10,226 bases of DNA from Elusimicrobiota bacterium (GCA_023249715.1 JAHFCA010000004.1:1-10226); one strand, 5' to 3'; positions 1-7,197 are shown, counted from the first letter of the stretch. Notes: generated from the sequence alone by a model not told the origin. Numbers and translations: made by a program.

Positions 1-338
1 GGAATCCCGATGAGCAGGTCATTATTGAGCAAAATTGGGATGAGATACGCCATTTTATGTGGAACTATGTGGGGCTAGTGAGGACGCATAAACGTTTGGA
101 CAGGGCTTTGCGGAGAATTGAACTGCTGCAACAGGAAATTCAAGACTACTATTGGAACTTTATTGTGACTTCCGATTTAATTGAACTCAGAAATATCGCG
201 CTGGTGGCGGAGTGTGTGATTCGCTGCGCTCTACAGCGCAAAGAATCCCGCGGCCTTCACTATAATTTAGATACTCCCAAACTCAACGGCCTAAAAAATC
301 CCAAAGATACAATTTTATTTCCGTTTAAACGCAAGTGA
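1..338 (+). CDS. nadB: L-aspartate oxidase, C-terminal fragment (5' end outside window)
   Basis: About 111 residues of the C-terminal helical domain are visible. The frame is open from base 3, so the gene begins to the left of the window. NadB oxidises L-aspartate to iminoaspartate in the cytoplasm, using FAD, as the first step of de novo NAD synthesis. The diagnostic segment is the C-terminal ESRGLHYNLDTP motif, preceded by IRCALQRK. Upstream is NWDEIRHFMWNYVGLVRT, typical of the family's end. This region resembles the C-terminal domain of succinate dehydrogenase/fumarate reductase flavoproteins, but the combination with ESRGxHxxxD points to NadB. The last 24 bases overlap the convergent clpB gene, and no terminator is visible between them. 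The FAD-binding and catalytic parts lie outside the window, so activity cannot be judged. Confidence 0.9.
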   Translation, partial: NPDEQVIIEQNWDEIRHFMWNYVGLVRTHKRLDRALRRIELLQQEIQDYYWNFIVTSDLIELRNIALVAECVIRCALQRKESRGLHYNLDTPKLNGLKNPKDTILFPFKRK

Positions 339-2918
339 TTCTATTCCGTCGATACGTTTAGAAGAAACTTCTACGGACTCCCCTTCCTTAATTTCTTCCG
401 AGACAATTTTTTGAGCGAGAGGATCGATTAAAAATTTTTGTAATGTTCTCTTTAAGGGCCTGGCTCCATAGGCAGGATGAAACCCTTCTTTGACAAAGAA
501 TCGTTTAGCGGATTCGGCAATCGCGAGGTCGATTTTTTTCTCGTTTAAGCGCTGGATAATCTGGTTCAAATTTAAATCCAAAATCGCGTTCATTTGGTCC
601 GCGTTGAGGCGATGAAAAATTAAAATTTCATCAATTCTGTTTAAGAATTCCGGACGGAAATAGGCTTGGATGGATTCCGTCACCCGTTTTTTCATTTCGC
701 GGTAGTCGGATGTTTCCTGAATCCAGTTGGAGCCGATATTGGAACTCATAATAATGAGCGTATTTCTAAAGTTAACGGTTCTTCCCTGCCCGTCGGTAAG
801 GCGGCCATCGTCTAGAATTTGCAGCATAAGGTCAAAGACTTCCTTGTGCGCTTTTTCTATCTCGTCGAAGAGTATGACGGAATAAGGATGTTTGCGGATC
901 GCTTCCGTGAGCTGCCCCCCTTCTGCGTACCCCACATATCCCGGGGGAGCTCCGATCATGCGGGCAACGGAATGTTTTTCCATATATTCGCTCATGTCGA
1001 TGCGGACTAAATTTTTCTCGTCATCAAAAAGATATTCGGCCACCGCTTTGGCGCATTCTGTTTTGCCAACGCCTGTGGGACCCAGAAAAATAAAAGATCC
1101 GATGGGGCGGTTAGGGTCGGTAATCCCAGAGCGAGAGCGGCGCACGGCATTGGCGATGGCGGTAAGGGCTTCTTCTTGGCCGATCACGCGCGCGTGAAGC
1201 CGTTTTTCCATCTCGGAGAGTTTTTTCATTTCGCTCTCAAGCATACGGGTCATGGGAATTCCCGTCCAGCGGGCGACCACCTGGCCAATATCTTGTTCGT
1301 CGACTTCTTCTTTTAGGAAGGCGCCATCCCGGCTACGCGTTTGGACCTCGCGGTTGAGCTCAGAGAGCTCTTTTTGAAGGGAAGGAATAGTCCCATAGCG
1401 GATTTCGGCTACTCGGCCTAAATCCCCGCTTCGTTCACCATTTTTTTCTTCGAGTTTTAAATCTTCAATTTTTTCTTTTAACGTATGGATTTTTTGGATA
1501 GAACTTTTTTCCTTTTCCCACTTTTCTTTTAAATTTCCCATAGTAGTATTCAAAACTGCCAATTCCTTTTCTATGTCCCTAATTTTATCGTGGGAATTTG
1601 GGTCATTCTCTTTTTTTAGAGCGGTCTTTTCTATTTCGAGCTGACGCGCTTTTCTGGAAACTTCTTCGAGCTCAATAGGCATGGAGTCGATCGCCATGCG
1701 CAGAGAGGAAGCCGCTTCGTCGATGAGGTCGATCGCTTTGTCCGGTAAAAAGCGGTCCGCAATATAGCGGCTGGAAAGTTTGGCGGCGGCGACCAGAGCG
1801 GAATCTTTAATGCGGACGGCATGGTGGAGTTCGTATTTTTCTTTGAGCCCCCGCAAGATGGAAATGGTATCTTCTACCGAAGGTTCGTTAACTAAAATAG
1901 GTTGGAACCTCCTTTCCAAAGCGGCATCTTTTTCTATGTGCTTGCGGTATTCTTGAATTGTGGTGGCGCCAATGCAATGGAGCTCTCCACGGGCCAACAT
2001 GGGCTTGAGTAAGTTGGAAGCATCCATCGCTCCTTCCGCGGCCCCGGCTCCGATGAGCGTATGCATCTCATCAATAAATAGAACGATTTGTCCATTGGAG
2101 GAAGAAACTTCTTTTAAGACCGCTTTAAGCCTTTCTTCAAAGTCCCCACGGAACTTAGTCCCGGCAATGAGAGCGCCTAAATCGAGCCCCACCACTTTTT
2201 TATCTTTTAAACTTTCCGGAACATCTCCCGCCACAATTCTTTGGGCTAACCCTTCCGCAATGGCGGTTTTACCCACACCGGGATCCCCAATGAGAACCGG
2301 ATTATTTTTTGTTCTTCGGGCGATTACTTGGATTACTCTGCGAATTTCTTGATCCCTGCCTATGACGGGGTCCAATTTTCCATGGAGCGCCATTTCTGTT
2401 AAGTCTTTTCCATATTTTTCTAAGGCTTTATAGGTATCTTCTGGAGAGGGAGACGTAACGCGTTGGTTCCCGCGAATAGAGAGCAGAGCTTTTAAAATAT
2501 TTTCCTTAGTTGCGTCTTTCTCTAACAAGAGTTTAGCGGCCCTGCTCTTTCCTTCTTGCACAATACCTAAGAGCAGGTGCTCCGTAGAGATAAATTCATC
2601 TTTAAGATCGAGAGCATTCTTTTCTGCCAAGTTTAATAGGGTTTGGACTTCTCCGGCAATGTAGATTTGACCGGGTTGTTCTTGGTTTATTGTCATTACT
2701 TGCGGGATGGAATCTAAAATTTTCTCCACATTTTTAGAAAAGAGAGCGGCCCCAATCCCTAGCTGATCCAAAGTTTTAGAAACCACGCCATCCCGTTGTT
2801 CTAAGAGGGACATAAGGAGATGCAATGCGGTTACAGTAGAATGAGACCGCTCACTCACTTTGCTTTGAGAGTCTTGGAAGGCTTCTTGAGCTTTAATGGT
2901 TAATTTATCTAATCTCAT
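315..2918 (-). CDS. clpB: ATP-dependent disaggregase ClpB (Hsp100)
   Basis: Cytoplasmic AAA+ hexamer that, with DnaK, extracts and refolds aggregated proteins after heat stress. At 867 residues from the ATG at 2918 it is a normal full-length ClpB. Domains in order: Clp N-domain (about 1-145); NBD1 with Walker A GDPGVGKT (211-218), Walker B VLFIDE (279-284) and arginine fingers RR (336-337); a long charged coiled-coil middle domain (about 408-525) that separates ClpB from ClpA/ClpC; NBD2 with Walker A GPTGVGKT (613-620), pore loop GYVG (660-663), Walker B VILFDE (681-686), FRPEFLNRID, and the C-terminal GARPLKR motif. There is no ClpP-docking loop. The first pore loop reads GTKFRG, with Phe where Tyr is usual. 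I chose ATG because MRLDKLT matches the family start; an in-frame GTG lies three codons upstream. Neither start has a good Shine-Dalgarno. Transcription probably starts from the CIRCE-controlled promoter just upstream. The 3' end overlaps nadB antiparallel by 24 bases. Confidence 0.97.
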   Translation of the reverse strand: MRLDKLTIKAQEAFQDSQSKVSERSHSTVTALHLLMSLLEQRDGVVSKTLDQLGIGAALFSKNVEKILDSIPQVMTINQEQPGQIYIAGEVQTLLNLAEKNALDLKDEFISTEHLLLGIVQEGKSRAAKLLLEKDATKENILKALLSIRGNQRVTSPSPEDTYKALEKYGKDLTEMALHGKLDPVIGRDQEIRRVIQVIARRTKNNPVLIGDPGVGKTAIAEGLAQRIVAGDVPESLKDKKVVGLDLGALIAGTKFRGDFEERLKAVLKEVSSSNGQIVLFIDEMHTLIGAGAAEGAMDASNLLKPMLARGELHCIGATTIQEYRKHIEKDAALERRFQPILVNEPSVEDTISILRGLKEKYELHHAVRIKDSALVAAAKLSSRYIADRFLPDKAIDLIDEAASSLRMAIDSMPIELEEVSRKARQLEIEKTALKKENDPNSHDKIRDIEKELAVLNTTMGNLKEKWEKEKSSIQKIHTLKEKIEDLKLEEKNGERSGDLGRVAEIRYGTIPSLQKELSELNREVQTRSRDGAFLKEEVDEQDIGQVVARWTGIPMTRMLESEMKKLSEMEKRLHARVIGQEEALTAIANAVRRSRSGITDPNRPIGSFIFLGPTGVGKTECAKAVAEYLFDDEKNLVRIDMSEYMEKHSVARMIGAPPGYVGYAEGGQLTEAIRKHPYSVILFDEIEKAHKEVFDLMLQILDDGRLTDGQGRTVNFRNTLIIMSSNIGSNWIQETSDYREMKKRVTESIQAYFRPEFLNRIDEILIFHRLNADQMNAILDLNLNQIIQRLNEKKIDLAIAESAKRFFVKEGFHPAYGARPLKRTLQKFLIDPLAQKIVSEEIKEGESVEVSSKRIDGIESLAFKRK

Positions 2919-2945
2919 AATGGGCACAAGGGTAGAAAAAACATT

Positions 2946-2972
2946 CTAGCACTCTAGTACCTTAAGTGCCAA
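2946..2972 (-). promoter_or_regulatory. CIRCE operator (HrcA binding site) of clpB
   Basis: On the minus strand the element reads TTGGCACTT, a nine-base spacer, then GAGTGCTAG. The CIRCE consensus is TTAGCACTC-N9-GAGTGCTAA, so 15 of 18 arm positions match with the exact nine-base spacing. It overlaps the end of the -10 box and the expected transcription start of clpB, and lies 27 bases before the clpB ATG. That is a classic position for repression by HrcA, which releases the site on heat shock. The hrcA gene is not in the window. The match is seen directly; binding by HrcA is inferred. Confidence 0.85.
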
Positions 2973-2999
2973 TATAACAGTAATCGCTTTTTCTGTCAA
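2971..2999 (-). promoter_or_regulatory. sigma-70-type promoter of clpB
   Basis: On the minus strand there is a perfect -35 TTGACA (2999-2994), a 17-base spacer, and a -10 TATATT (2976-2971) with one mismatch to TATAAT. The start point is predicted near 2963-2964, inside the CIRCE repeat, giving a leader of about 45 bases. A strong housekeeping promoter combined with a CIRCE operator fits negative heat-shock control rather than an alternative sigma factor. Confidence 0.82.
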
Positions 3000-3026
3000 G
3001 AGGGAAATCTTGCTCTTTATCTAATT

Positions 3027-3035
3027 TGCTATACT
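3027..3035 (+). promoter_or_regulatory. extended -10 promoter of the outer-membrane protein gene
   Basis: TGCTATACT is an extended -10 element: TG, one base, then TATACT with one mismatch to TATAAT. No convincing -35 box lies 16-18 bases upstream, which extended -10 promoters can tolerate. The predicted start, at about 3042-3044, falls directly before the GTG codon at 3045. The mRNA would therefore be nearly leaderless, which agrees with the lack of any Shine-Dalgarno there. This is an inference from sequence only. Confidence 0.5.
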
Positions 3036-3044
3036 TTTATTCCA

Positions 3045-4292
3045 GTGACAAAAGTTTTATTTTTAATCTTTGTCTCTTTCTCCATTTCTAATTTTTCTCT
3101 CTCTTTTGCTCAAACTTTAACTTTTCTTGGTGAAACTGAGTTAGGGCAAAGGTCCGTTTCCGAAGAATCGGACGCCCAGGAGGATGACCTGTATCTGTCC
3201 AAATATTCTGTGGGGGTTGATTTTAAACCTACGGAGAAATTCCGCGCCGAGGCGAAAACCGCCTATTGGGAAAAAGATTATAAAACATTTAACGATTTAG
3301 ATAATATTACCCGAGTCTATGGGGTTACTTCTTCCTATTTATTGTTTAGAAAAGAATCGCAGGCGTTACTTTTTAGATTTAGAGCCAATCGCCGAGAAAA
3401 GAGGTATCCCAAACAAACGGCGCTTAATTTTAATCAGCTAACATTCCAGCCCACCTTTCTTTTAGAAAAAAGGAATGACTATTCGCTTTCTTTTGGAATG
3501 GGTTGGAACGAGTACCAGTATCTAACTCAGGGAGGGAAAGACCAAACGGTTTTTTATCAGGAAACAAAAGTAAAGAAAACCCTGTTGGAAGAGCGATTAG
3601 ATTTAAAGTCCTCCTACAGGGTAGAAGTCCATGAATTCGAAAGAGCGGGAAGAGAAAAGTTGAAGCAGGAGATCGAAGCAGGAGGAACAGTTCAACTCTA
3701 TTTACTCTGGTTGGATAGCCTTGGGGCTTCCGGTTCCTTTGGGAAAAGGGATTCCAAAGAGATTGAGGGGCGGGATGAAGATGAAGATTTTTCTTTTTGG
3801 GAATACCGCTTAAAAAGCGAACATTCTTTAAGAGATGATTTAATTGGAAGATTGCAGTTTTCCTCATTTGAAAATGATTTTAGAACGAATCGGTTCGATT
3901 CCAACGGATGGGAAGTAAAGTCGGACTTCGATTATTTATGGAAGGAGGACCCATCTTTTAAATGGCGCTTCGATTTCGAAGGGAGATATAAAAATGTGGG
4001 ATATCCCTCTAATTCTAATGATGACTATTGCCGCGTCGCCGCTAAACTGGGTTCTTCCTATTTAAAGAAGAGAGATTGGAAAGCAGCCTTAGGGTATGAG
4101 ACGAATTTTTACCGTTTTAATTTAAATTCTCAAGATAGAAATCGCCATCTCTTTTTTATAGAAGGAGGAAAATGGTTTAGGGAGGAGGAGTTCTATTGCG
4201 CCCTTTTGGTGGATTACCGATTTACAGATTATTTTTCGGAGAGCGATCTCCACAGCGCTTCCGCCACCTTTTCTTTCCGCTATCGTTTTTAA
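3045..4292 (+). CDS. putative outer-membrane beta-barrel protein of unknown function
   Basis: I do not recognise the family. The 415-residue product starts with a signal peptide: Lys3, a hydrophobic stretch rich in Leu/Phe/Ser, and likely cleavage after SFA at residue 22. The rest is a long series of alternating polar/hydrophobic segments with many Tyr, Phe and Trp, separated by short charged turns. By eye this suggests a barrel of roughly 18-22 strands with no plug domain. The protein ends in FSFRYRF, and a terminal Phe is the usual BAM-recognition signal of outer-membrane proteins. It has few cysteines and no lipobox. The GTG start is forced because no other start codon precedes the signal peptide in frame. 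No ribosome binding site is visible. It is transcribed divergently from clpB, and its stop codon overlaps that of the convergent permease gene. Porin, channel or structural barrel are all possible. Confidence 0.8.
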   Translation: MTKVLFLIFVSFSISNFSLSFAQTLTFLGETELGQRSVSEESDAQEDDLYLSKYSVGVDFKPTEKFRAEAKTAYWEKDYKTFNDLDNITRVYGVTSSYLLFRKESQALLFRFRANRREKRYPKQTALNFNQLTFQPTFLLEKRNDYSLSFGMGWNEYQYLTQGGKDQTVFYQETKVKKTLLEERLDLKSSYRVEVHEFERAGREKLKQEIEAGGTVQLYLLWLDSLGASGSFGKRDSKEIEGRDEDEDFSFWEYRLKSEHSLRDDLIGRLQFSSFENDFRTNRFDSNGWEVKSDFDYLWKEDPSFKWRFDFEGRYKNVGYPSNSNDDYCRVAAKLGSSYLKKRDWKAALGYETNFYRFNLNSQDRNRHLFFIEGGKWFREEEFYCALLVDYRFTDYFSESDLHSASATFSFRYRF

Positions 4293-5050
4293 TACAGAGC
4301 AATCTTCGATAATTTAAAGGAAGCTAAAATAAGCACAATTGCCAAAATTGCTCTTAAGAGAGAAGAGGTAAAACGGTTGGCTCCCAGATGAGAACCAAGA
4401 AGCCCTCCCAGAAAAGCGCAAATTAAGAATGGGGTCATTTGTCCTAGGACGAGAGCGCCGGAAAAATATCTTCCCAATAACCCCGCGCACGAGTTCACCA
4501 AAATAAAGGGAGCGGAAATGGCGGCCGATTCTTTTGGGGTCGCCCAGTTGGCTAAGAGCAGGAGGGGACTTAAAAATATGCCACCCTCTATGCCAATGAG
4601 GCCGGAAACCACCCCAATTAAAGCTCCAACTAGGAGCGGGATCCAAAATGAATTCAATTTTTTTGGCGCATCCATCGATTTCAATTGAAGTTTCCAATTG
4701 AGCCGAATTGCGGCAATCATTAACGCCACAGCTAATATCAAAGAATATAATTTTACAGAAATATGGAGAGTTCCTCCCAAAAAGGCGAAAGGAACAGAAG
4801 TAATAAGAAAAGAACGGAGTAAATCTTGTCGTAAATGGCCGGCCTTAAAATAGGAATAGCTAGAGGTGGCTGAAACTAAGATGTTCAGTAGCAGCGCGGT
4901 GGAGGAGAGTTCTTTGGGGGCGAGTATAAAAAAGGATAGAACCCCTAAATAACCGGAGGCGCCTCCATGCCCAACCGAAGCGTAACAAAAGGCGACGATT
5001 CCAATGAGAAGTGAAACAAAAATTAATATTTCCGGGCTTAAAGCAGTCAT
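4289..5050 (-). CDS. TSUP (TauE/SafE, DUF81) family membrane permease
   Basis: A 253-residue inner-membrane protein with about eight hydrophobic segments in two halves, the internal duplication typical of the TSUP family. The two glycine-rich signature stretches are YASVGHGGASGYLGVL (residues 23-38) and SGLIGIEGGIFLSPLL (149-164). Characterised relatives export sulfite, sulfoacetate or related organosulfur anions. The substrate here cannot be read from sequence. It is the last gene of the nirA-moa-moe unit. Its ATG lies three bases after the moeA stop and has no clear Shine-Dalgarno, so it probably depends on translational coupling with moeA. By context it might carry an anion linked to nitrate/nitrite assimilation or molybdenum-cofactor sulfur chemistry; that is inference only. 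Its stop codon overlaps that of the convergent outer-membrane protein gene. Confidence 0.88.
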   Translation of the reverse strand: MTALSPEILIFVSLLIGIVAFCYASVGHGGASGYLGVLSFFILAPKELSSTALLLNILVSATSSYSYFKAGHLRQDLLRSFLITSVPFAFLGGTLHISVKLYSLILAVALMIAAIRLNWKLQLKSMDAPKKLNSFWIPLLVGALIGVVSGLIGIEGGIFLSPLLLLANWATPKESAAISAPFILVNSCAGLLGRYFSGALVLGQMTPFLICAFLGGLLGSHLGANRFTSSLLRAILAIVLILASFKLSKIALY

Positions 5051-5053
5051 TTT

Positions 5054-6238
5054 TTATTGTCGAATAAATGGGACAATGCTTCCCGCACGGTATTTTTTAT
5101 GAGCAGGAACTAGGATCCAAGCGTTCGCGTGGGCAAGCGAGCGCAGCATTCCCGACCCTTGCCAGGGAAGCGGCGCAATCTTAAATCCTTTTTTAGAGAG
5201 GGACAGGCGCGCTCGAATATATTCTTGCCGACCGCCTGGGGAAGCGGTATTTTTGGTTAAGGCGGCAAACTCTATTTTTGGGAAAACCTCTTTCTCTCCT
5301 GAAAGATAACGCAGCGCTGGTTTGACTAAAATGTCAAAGGTGACTAAACTAGAAACAGGGTTTCCCGGCAATCCAAAAAAAAGAGAACGGCCTATCTTCC
5401 CAAAAAGAAAAGGTTTGCCGGGTTTCATGGCTACTTTCCAGAAAATAATTTTCCCCATTTTTTCTAAAACTTTTGTAACAAAATCGTAGTCTCCCACAGA
5501 GACTCCGCCGCAGGTAATGAGGACATTAGAACGATTCTTTTGTATAAGCGCTTCTAAACTTTGGAGGTTATCTTTGATATGGCAGGCTAAAGGGACGGAA
5601 CAGCCTAACTGTTTAACGGAAGAGAGAATGGAAATAAGGTTTGAATTTCTAATTTGGCCTGGTTTAGGATGAGCCGATATTCCCACTACTTCAGAACCTG
5701 TGGTAACAATAGAAACCGAGGGTTTTGGAAAAACTTTAATTCTGGTTATTCCCAAAGCAGCTAAGAGCCCTAAGTCGGCCGGTTTTAAGAGATGGCCGCG
5801 ACTAAAAATTTTTTTCCCTTTTTTTAACTCTTCTCCTTTGGAACGAATGTGCTGGCCTTTGTGAACGTGTGCCAGGATTTTTACAGATTCATTTTTTTCT
5901 AGCGCCGTCTTTTCTACGGGAACAATTGCATCGGCTCCCAAAGGGAGGGGAGCGCCCGTCATAATGCGGGAAGCGGTTCCGGCGCGTACTTTTTGTTTGG
6001 GGAATTTTCCTGCAGGGATCTCTTCGATGACTTGTAGAATTTTTGGAATGCGCTTTAAATCGTTAGAACGAACTGCAAAGCCGTCCATCGCTGAATTAGA
6101 AAAAGAAGGAAGGGGTTGATTGGCCACCACATCTTTACCCAGGATGTGGCCTAAAGATTTTGAAAGGGGAAGAGTAACTGGGGGAAGCGGAGAGCTATTC
6201 TCCAGAATTTTTTGAAGCGCGGAATTGACAGAAATCAC
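5054..6238 (-). CDS. moeA: molybdopterin molybdenumtransferase MoeA
   Basis: A 394-residue cytoplasmic enzyme that inserts molybdate into adenylylated molybdopterin, releasing AMP and giving active Mo-cofactor. The length is normal for MoeA. Family motifs seen: SFSNSAMDGFAVR (45-57), RIMTGAPLPLGADAIVPVE (91-109), TTGSEV (179-184), IRNSNL (196-201), the MPT-binding TCGGVSVGDYDFV (242-254), KPGKPFLFG (272-280) and FGLPGNPVSS (288-297). The C-terminal domain IV follows (about 322-394). The start is a GTG whose first four bases overlap the TGA stop of the upstream moaC-moaB gene (GTGA). A strong Shine-Dalgarno, GGGGAGGG, lies a few bases before it, so coupled translation is expected. The MoaB domain that makes its substrate is encoded immediately upstream. 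Confidence 0.96.
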   Translation of the reverse strand: MISVNSALQKILENSSPLPPVTLPLSKSLGHILGKDVVANQPLPSFSNSAMDGFAVRSNDLKRIPKILQVIEEIPAGKFPKQKVRAGTASRIMTGAPLPLGADAIVPVEKTALEKNESVKILAHVHKGQHIRSKGEELKKGKKIFSRGHLLKPADLGLLAALGITRIKVFPKPSVSIVTTGSEVVGISAHPKPGQIRNSNLISILSSVKQLGCSVPLACHIKDNLQSLEALIQKNRSNVLITCGGVSVGDYDFVTKVLEKMGKIIFWKVAMKPGKPFLFGKIGRSLFFGLPGNPVSSLVTFDILVKPALRYLSGEKEVFPKIEFAALTKNTASPGGRQEYIRARLSLSKKGFKIAPLPWQGSGMLRSLAHANAWILVPAHKKYRAGSIVPFIRQ

Positions 6239-7197
6239 TCATGGCCCTCCCCTCTAATCATCTGGAAAATGTGTTCAAAAGAGGGAGTTAAAAGATTTAA
6301 ACATTCCGCAATGGCGGATGGTTTCCCCGGGAGATTGAGGATCAATGTTTTTCCTTTTAGTCCCGCGCCGGAACGAGAGAGAAAACTGGAAGCAGGGTGG
6401 TGGGCATAGGATTGGTTGCGAAGCATCTCCGCGATCCCGGGAACAGTTCTTTCTATAACACGTTGAGTTGCTTCCGGGGCGACATCTCTGGGAGATATTC
6501 CCGTGCCGCCTAGAGTGAGTAAAAGATCTGGTTTTAAAATTTCGCAACAACGATCTATCTGGTCCGTGATTGTCTCAAGATCGTCCGGAAGAATTTTTTG
6601 TTTAACGATATGGAACCCAACCTTTTCCAGAATTCCTTTGGCGATAGGACCGCTTTCATCTTTATAAATTCCCTGAAAAGCGCGATCGCTTAACGTTAGA
6701 ACCACAGCGCGTCTTTTGGAGTTTAATTTCTTTTGAGAACTCTTTCCTCCGAATTTTTCCTCTAGTTTTACCTCTTCGATGACAAGGTTTTTATCGATAC
6801 TCTTACACATATCATAGAGAGCCAAAGCCGCTACGGTGCAGGCAGTGAGAGCTTCCATTTCTGGCCCTGTGGAAGCGATAGAGTCAACGCGGGAAACAAT
6901 TTTTATTCCCGTTTTCGTAAAAGAGAAATTGACAGAAATTTCTTGAACAGGAATCGTATGACAAAGAGGAATAAGATACGGTGTCTGTTTCGCCCCTTGA
7001 ATACCGGCCACTTGGGCCAACGTGAGGGCGTCCCCTTTCGGTAAGGCTTTTTCTTTTAGGGCTTGTAAAGTTTTGGGGGCCATTTTTAGATGGCAGGAGG
7101 CGATGGCCCCCCTTAAAGTTTGTGGTTTTAAAGCGACGTTTACCATTTGCAGATGGCCGTCGGCGGAAATATGGGTTAAACGATTTCCTTTTTCCAT
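6235..7197 (-). CDS. moaC/moaB (fusion): MoaC-MoaB fusion: cyclic pyranopterin monophosphate synthase plus molybdopterin adenylyltransferase
   Basis: A 320-residue bifunctional cytoplasmic protein. Residues 1-150 are MoaC, which converts the MoaA product (3',8-cyclo-GTP) to cyclic pyranopterin monophosphate. Seen there: LTHISADGHLQMVNV, LIPLCHTIP with His80, GPEMEALT with Glu113 and Glu115, and YDMCKS with Asp129 and Lys132, matching MoaC active-site positions. A Lys/Ser-rich linker (about 150-162) leads to a MoaB/MogA domain (163-320) that adenylylates molybdopterin. It carries TLSDRAFQGIYKDESG (168-183), TLGGTGISPRDVAPEAT (228-244) and LPGKPSAIAECL (289-300). ATG 7197 is chosen because MoaC proteins begin this way; an in-frame TTG at 7239 would add 14 residues. 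The start lies inside moaE (22-base overlap) with only a weak AAGAGAT-type Shine-Dalgarno. The stop overlaps the moeA start by four bases. Confidence 0.95.
   Translation of the reverse strand: MEKGNRLTHISADGHLQMVNVALKPQTLRGAIASCHLKMAPKTLQALKEKALPKGDALTLAQVAGIQGAKQTPYLIPLCHTIPVQEISVNFSFTKTGIKIVSRVDSIASTGPEMEALTACTVAALALYDMCKSIDKNLVIEEVKLEEKFGGKSSQKKLNSKRRAVVLTLSDRAFQGIYKDESGPIAKGILEKVGFHIVKQKILPDDLETITDQIDRCCEILKPDLLLTLGGTGISPRDVAPEATQRVIERTVPGIAEMLRNQSYAHHPASSFLSRSGAGLKGKTLILNLPGKPSAIAECLNLLTPSFEHIFQMIRGEGHE
6245..6252 (-). promoter_or_regulatory. Shine-Dalgarno of moeA
   Basis: On the minus strand GGGGAGGG ends six bases before the GTG at 6238, with a GGAGG core seven bases away. It supports the GTG start of moeA. 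It lies within the last codons of the moaC-moaB gene, encoding Arg-Gly-Glu-Gly. Confidence 0.75.

Noticed and set aside
225..240. Hairpin TGCGCT-CTAC-AGCGCA as a terminator for clpB or nadB
   Set aside because: It lies inside conserved nadB codons and is not followed by a U-run on either strand.
359..373. Hairpin TAGAAG-AAA-CTTCTA after nadB
   Set aside because: It is an AT-rich stem with a three-base loop and no U-tract, inside clpB coding sequence; not a credible terminator.
1960..2352. Plus-strand open frame of 130 codons inside clpB
   Set aside because: It is antisense to the conserved NBD1 region and its sequence is explained by the Walker-motif codons on the other strand.
3430..3867. 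Minus-strand open frame of 145 codons inside the barrel gene
   Set aside because: It has no start context and no domain, and the plus-strand reading has a signal peptide and coherent barrel pattern.
4238..4251. Hairpin GGAGA-GCGA-TCTCC near the convergent barrel/permease ends
   Set aside because: The stem is only five base pairs, lies within coding sequence, and has no U-tract in the correct position on either strand.
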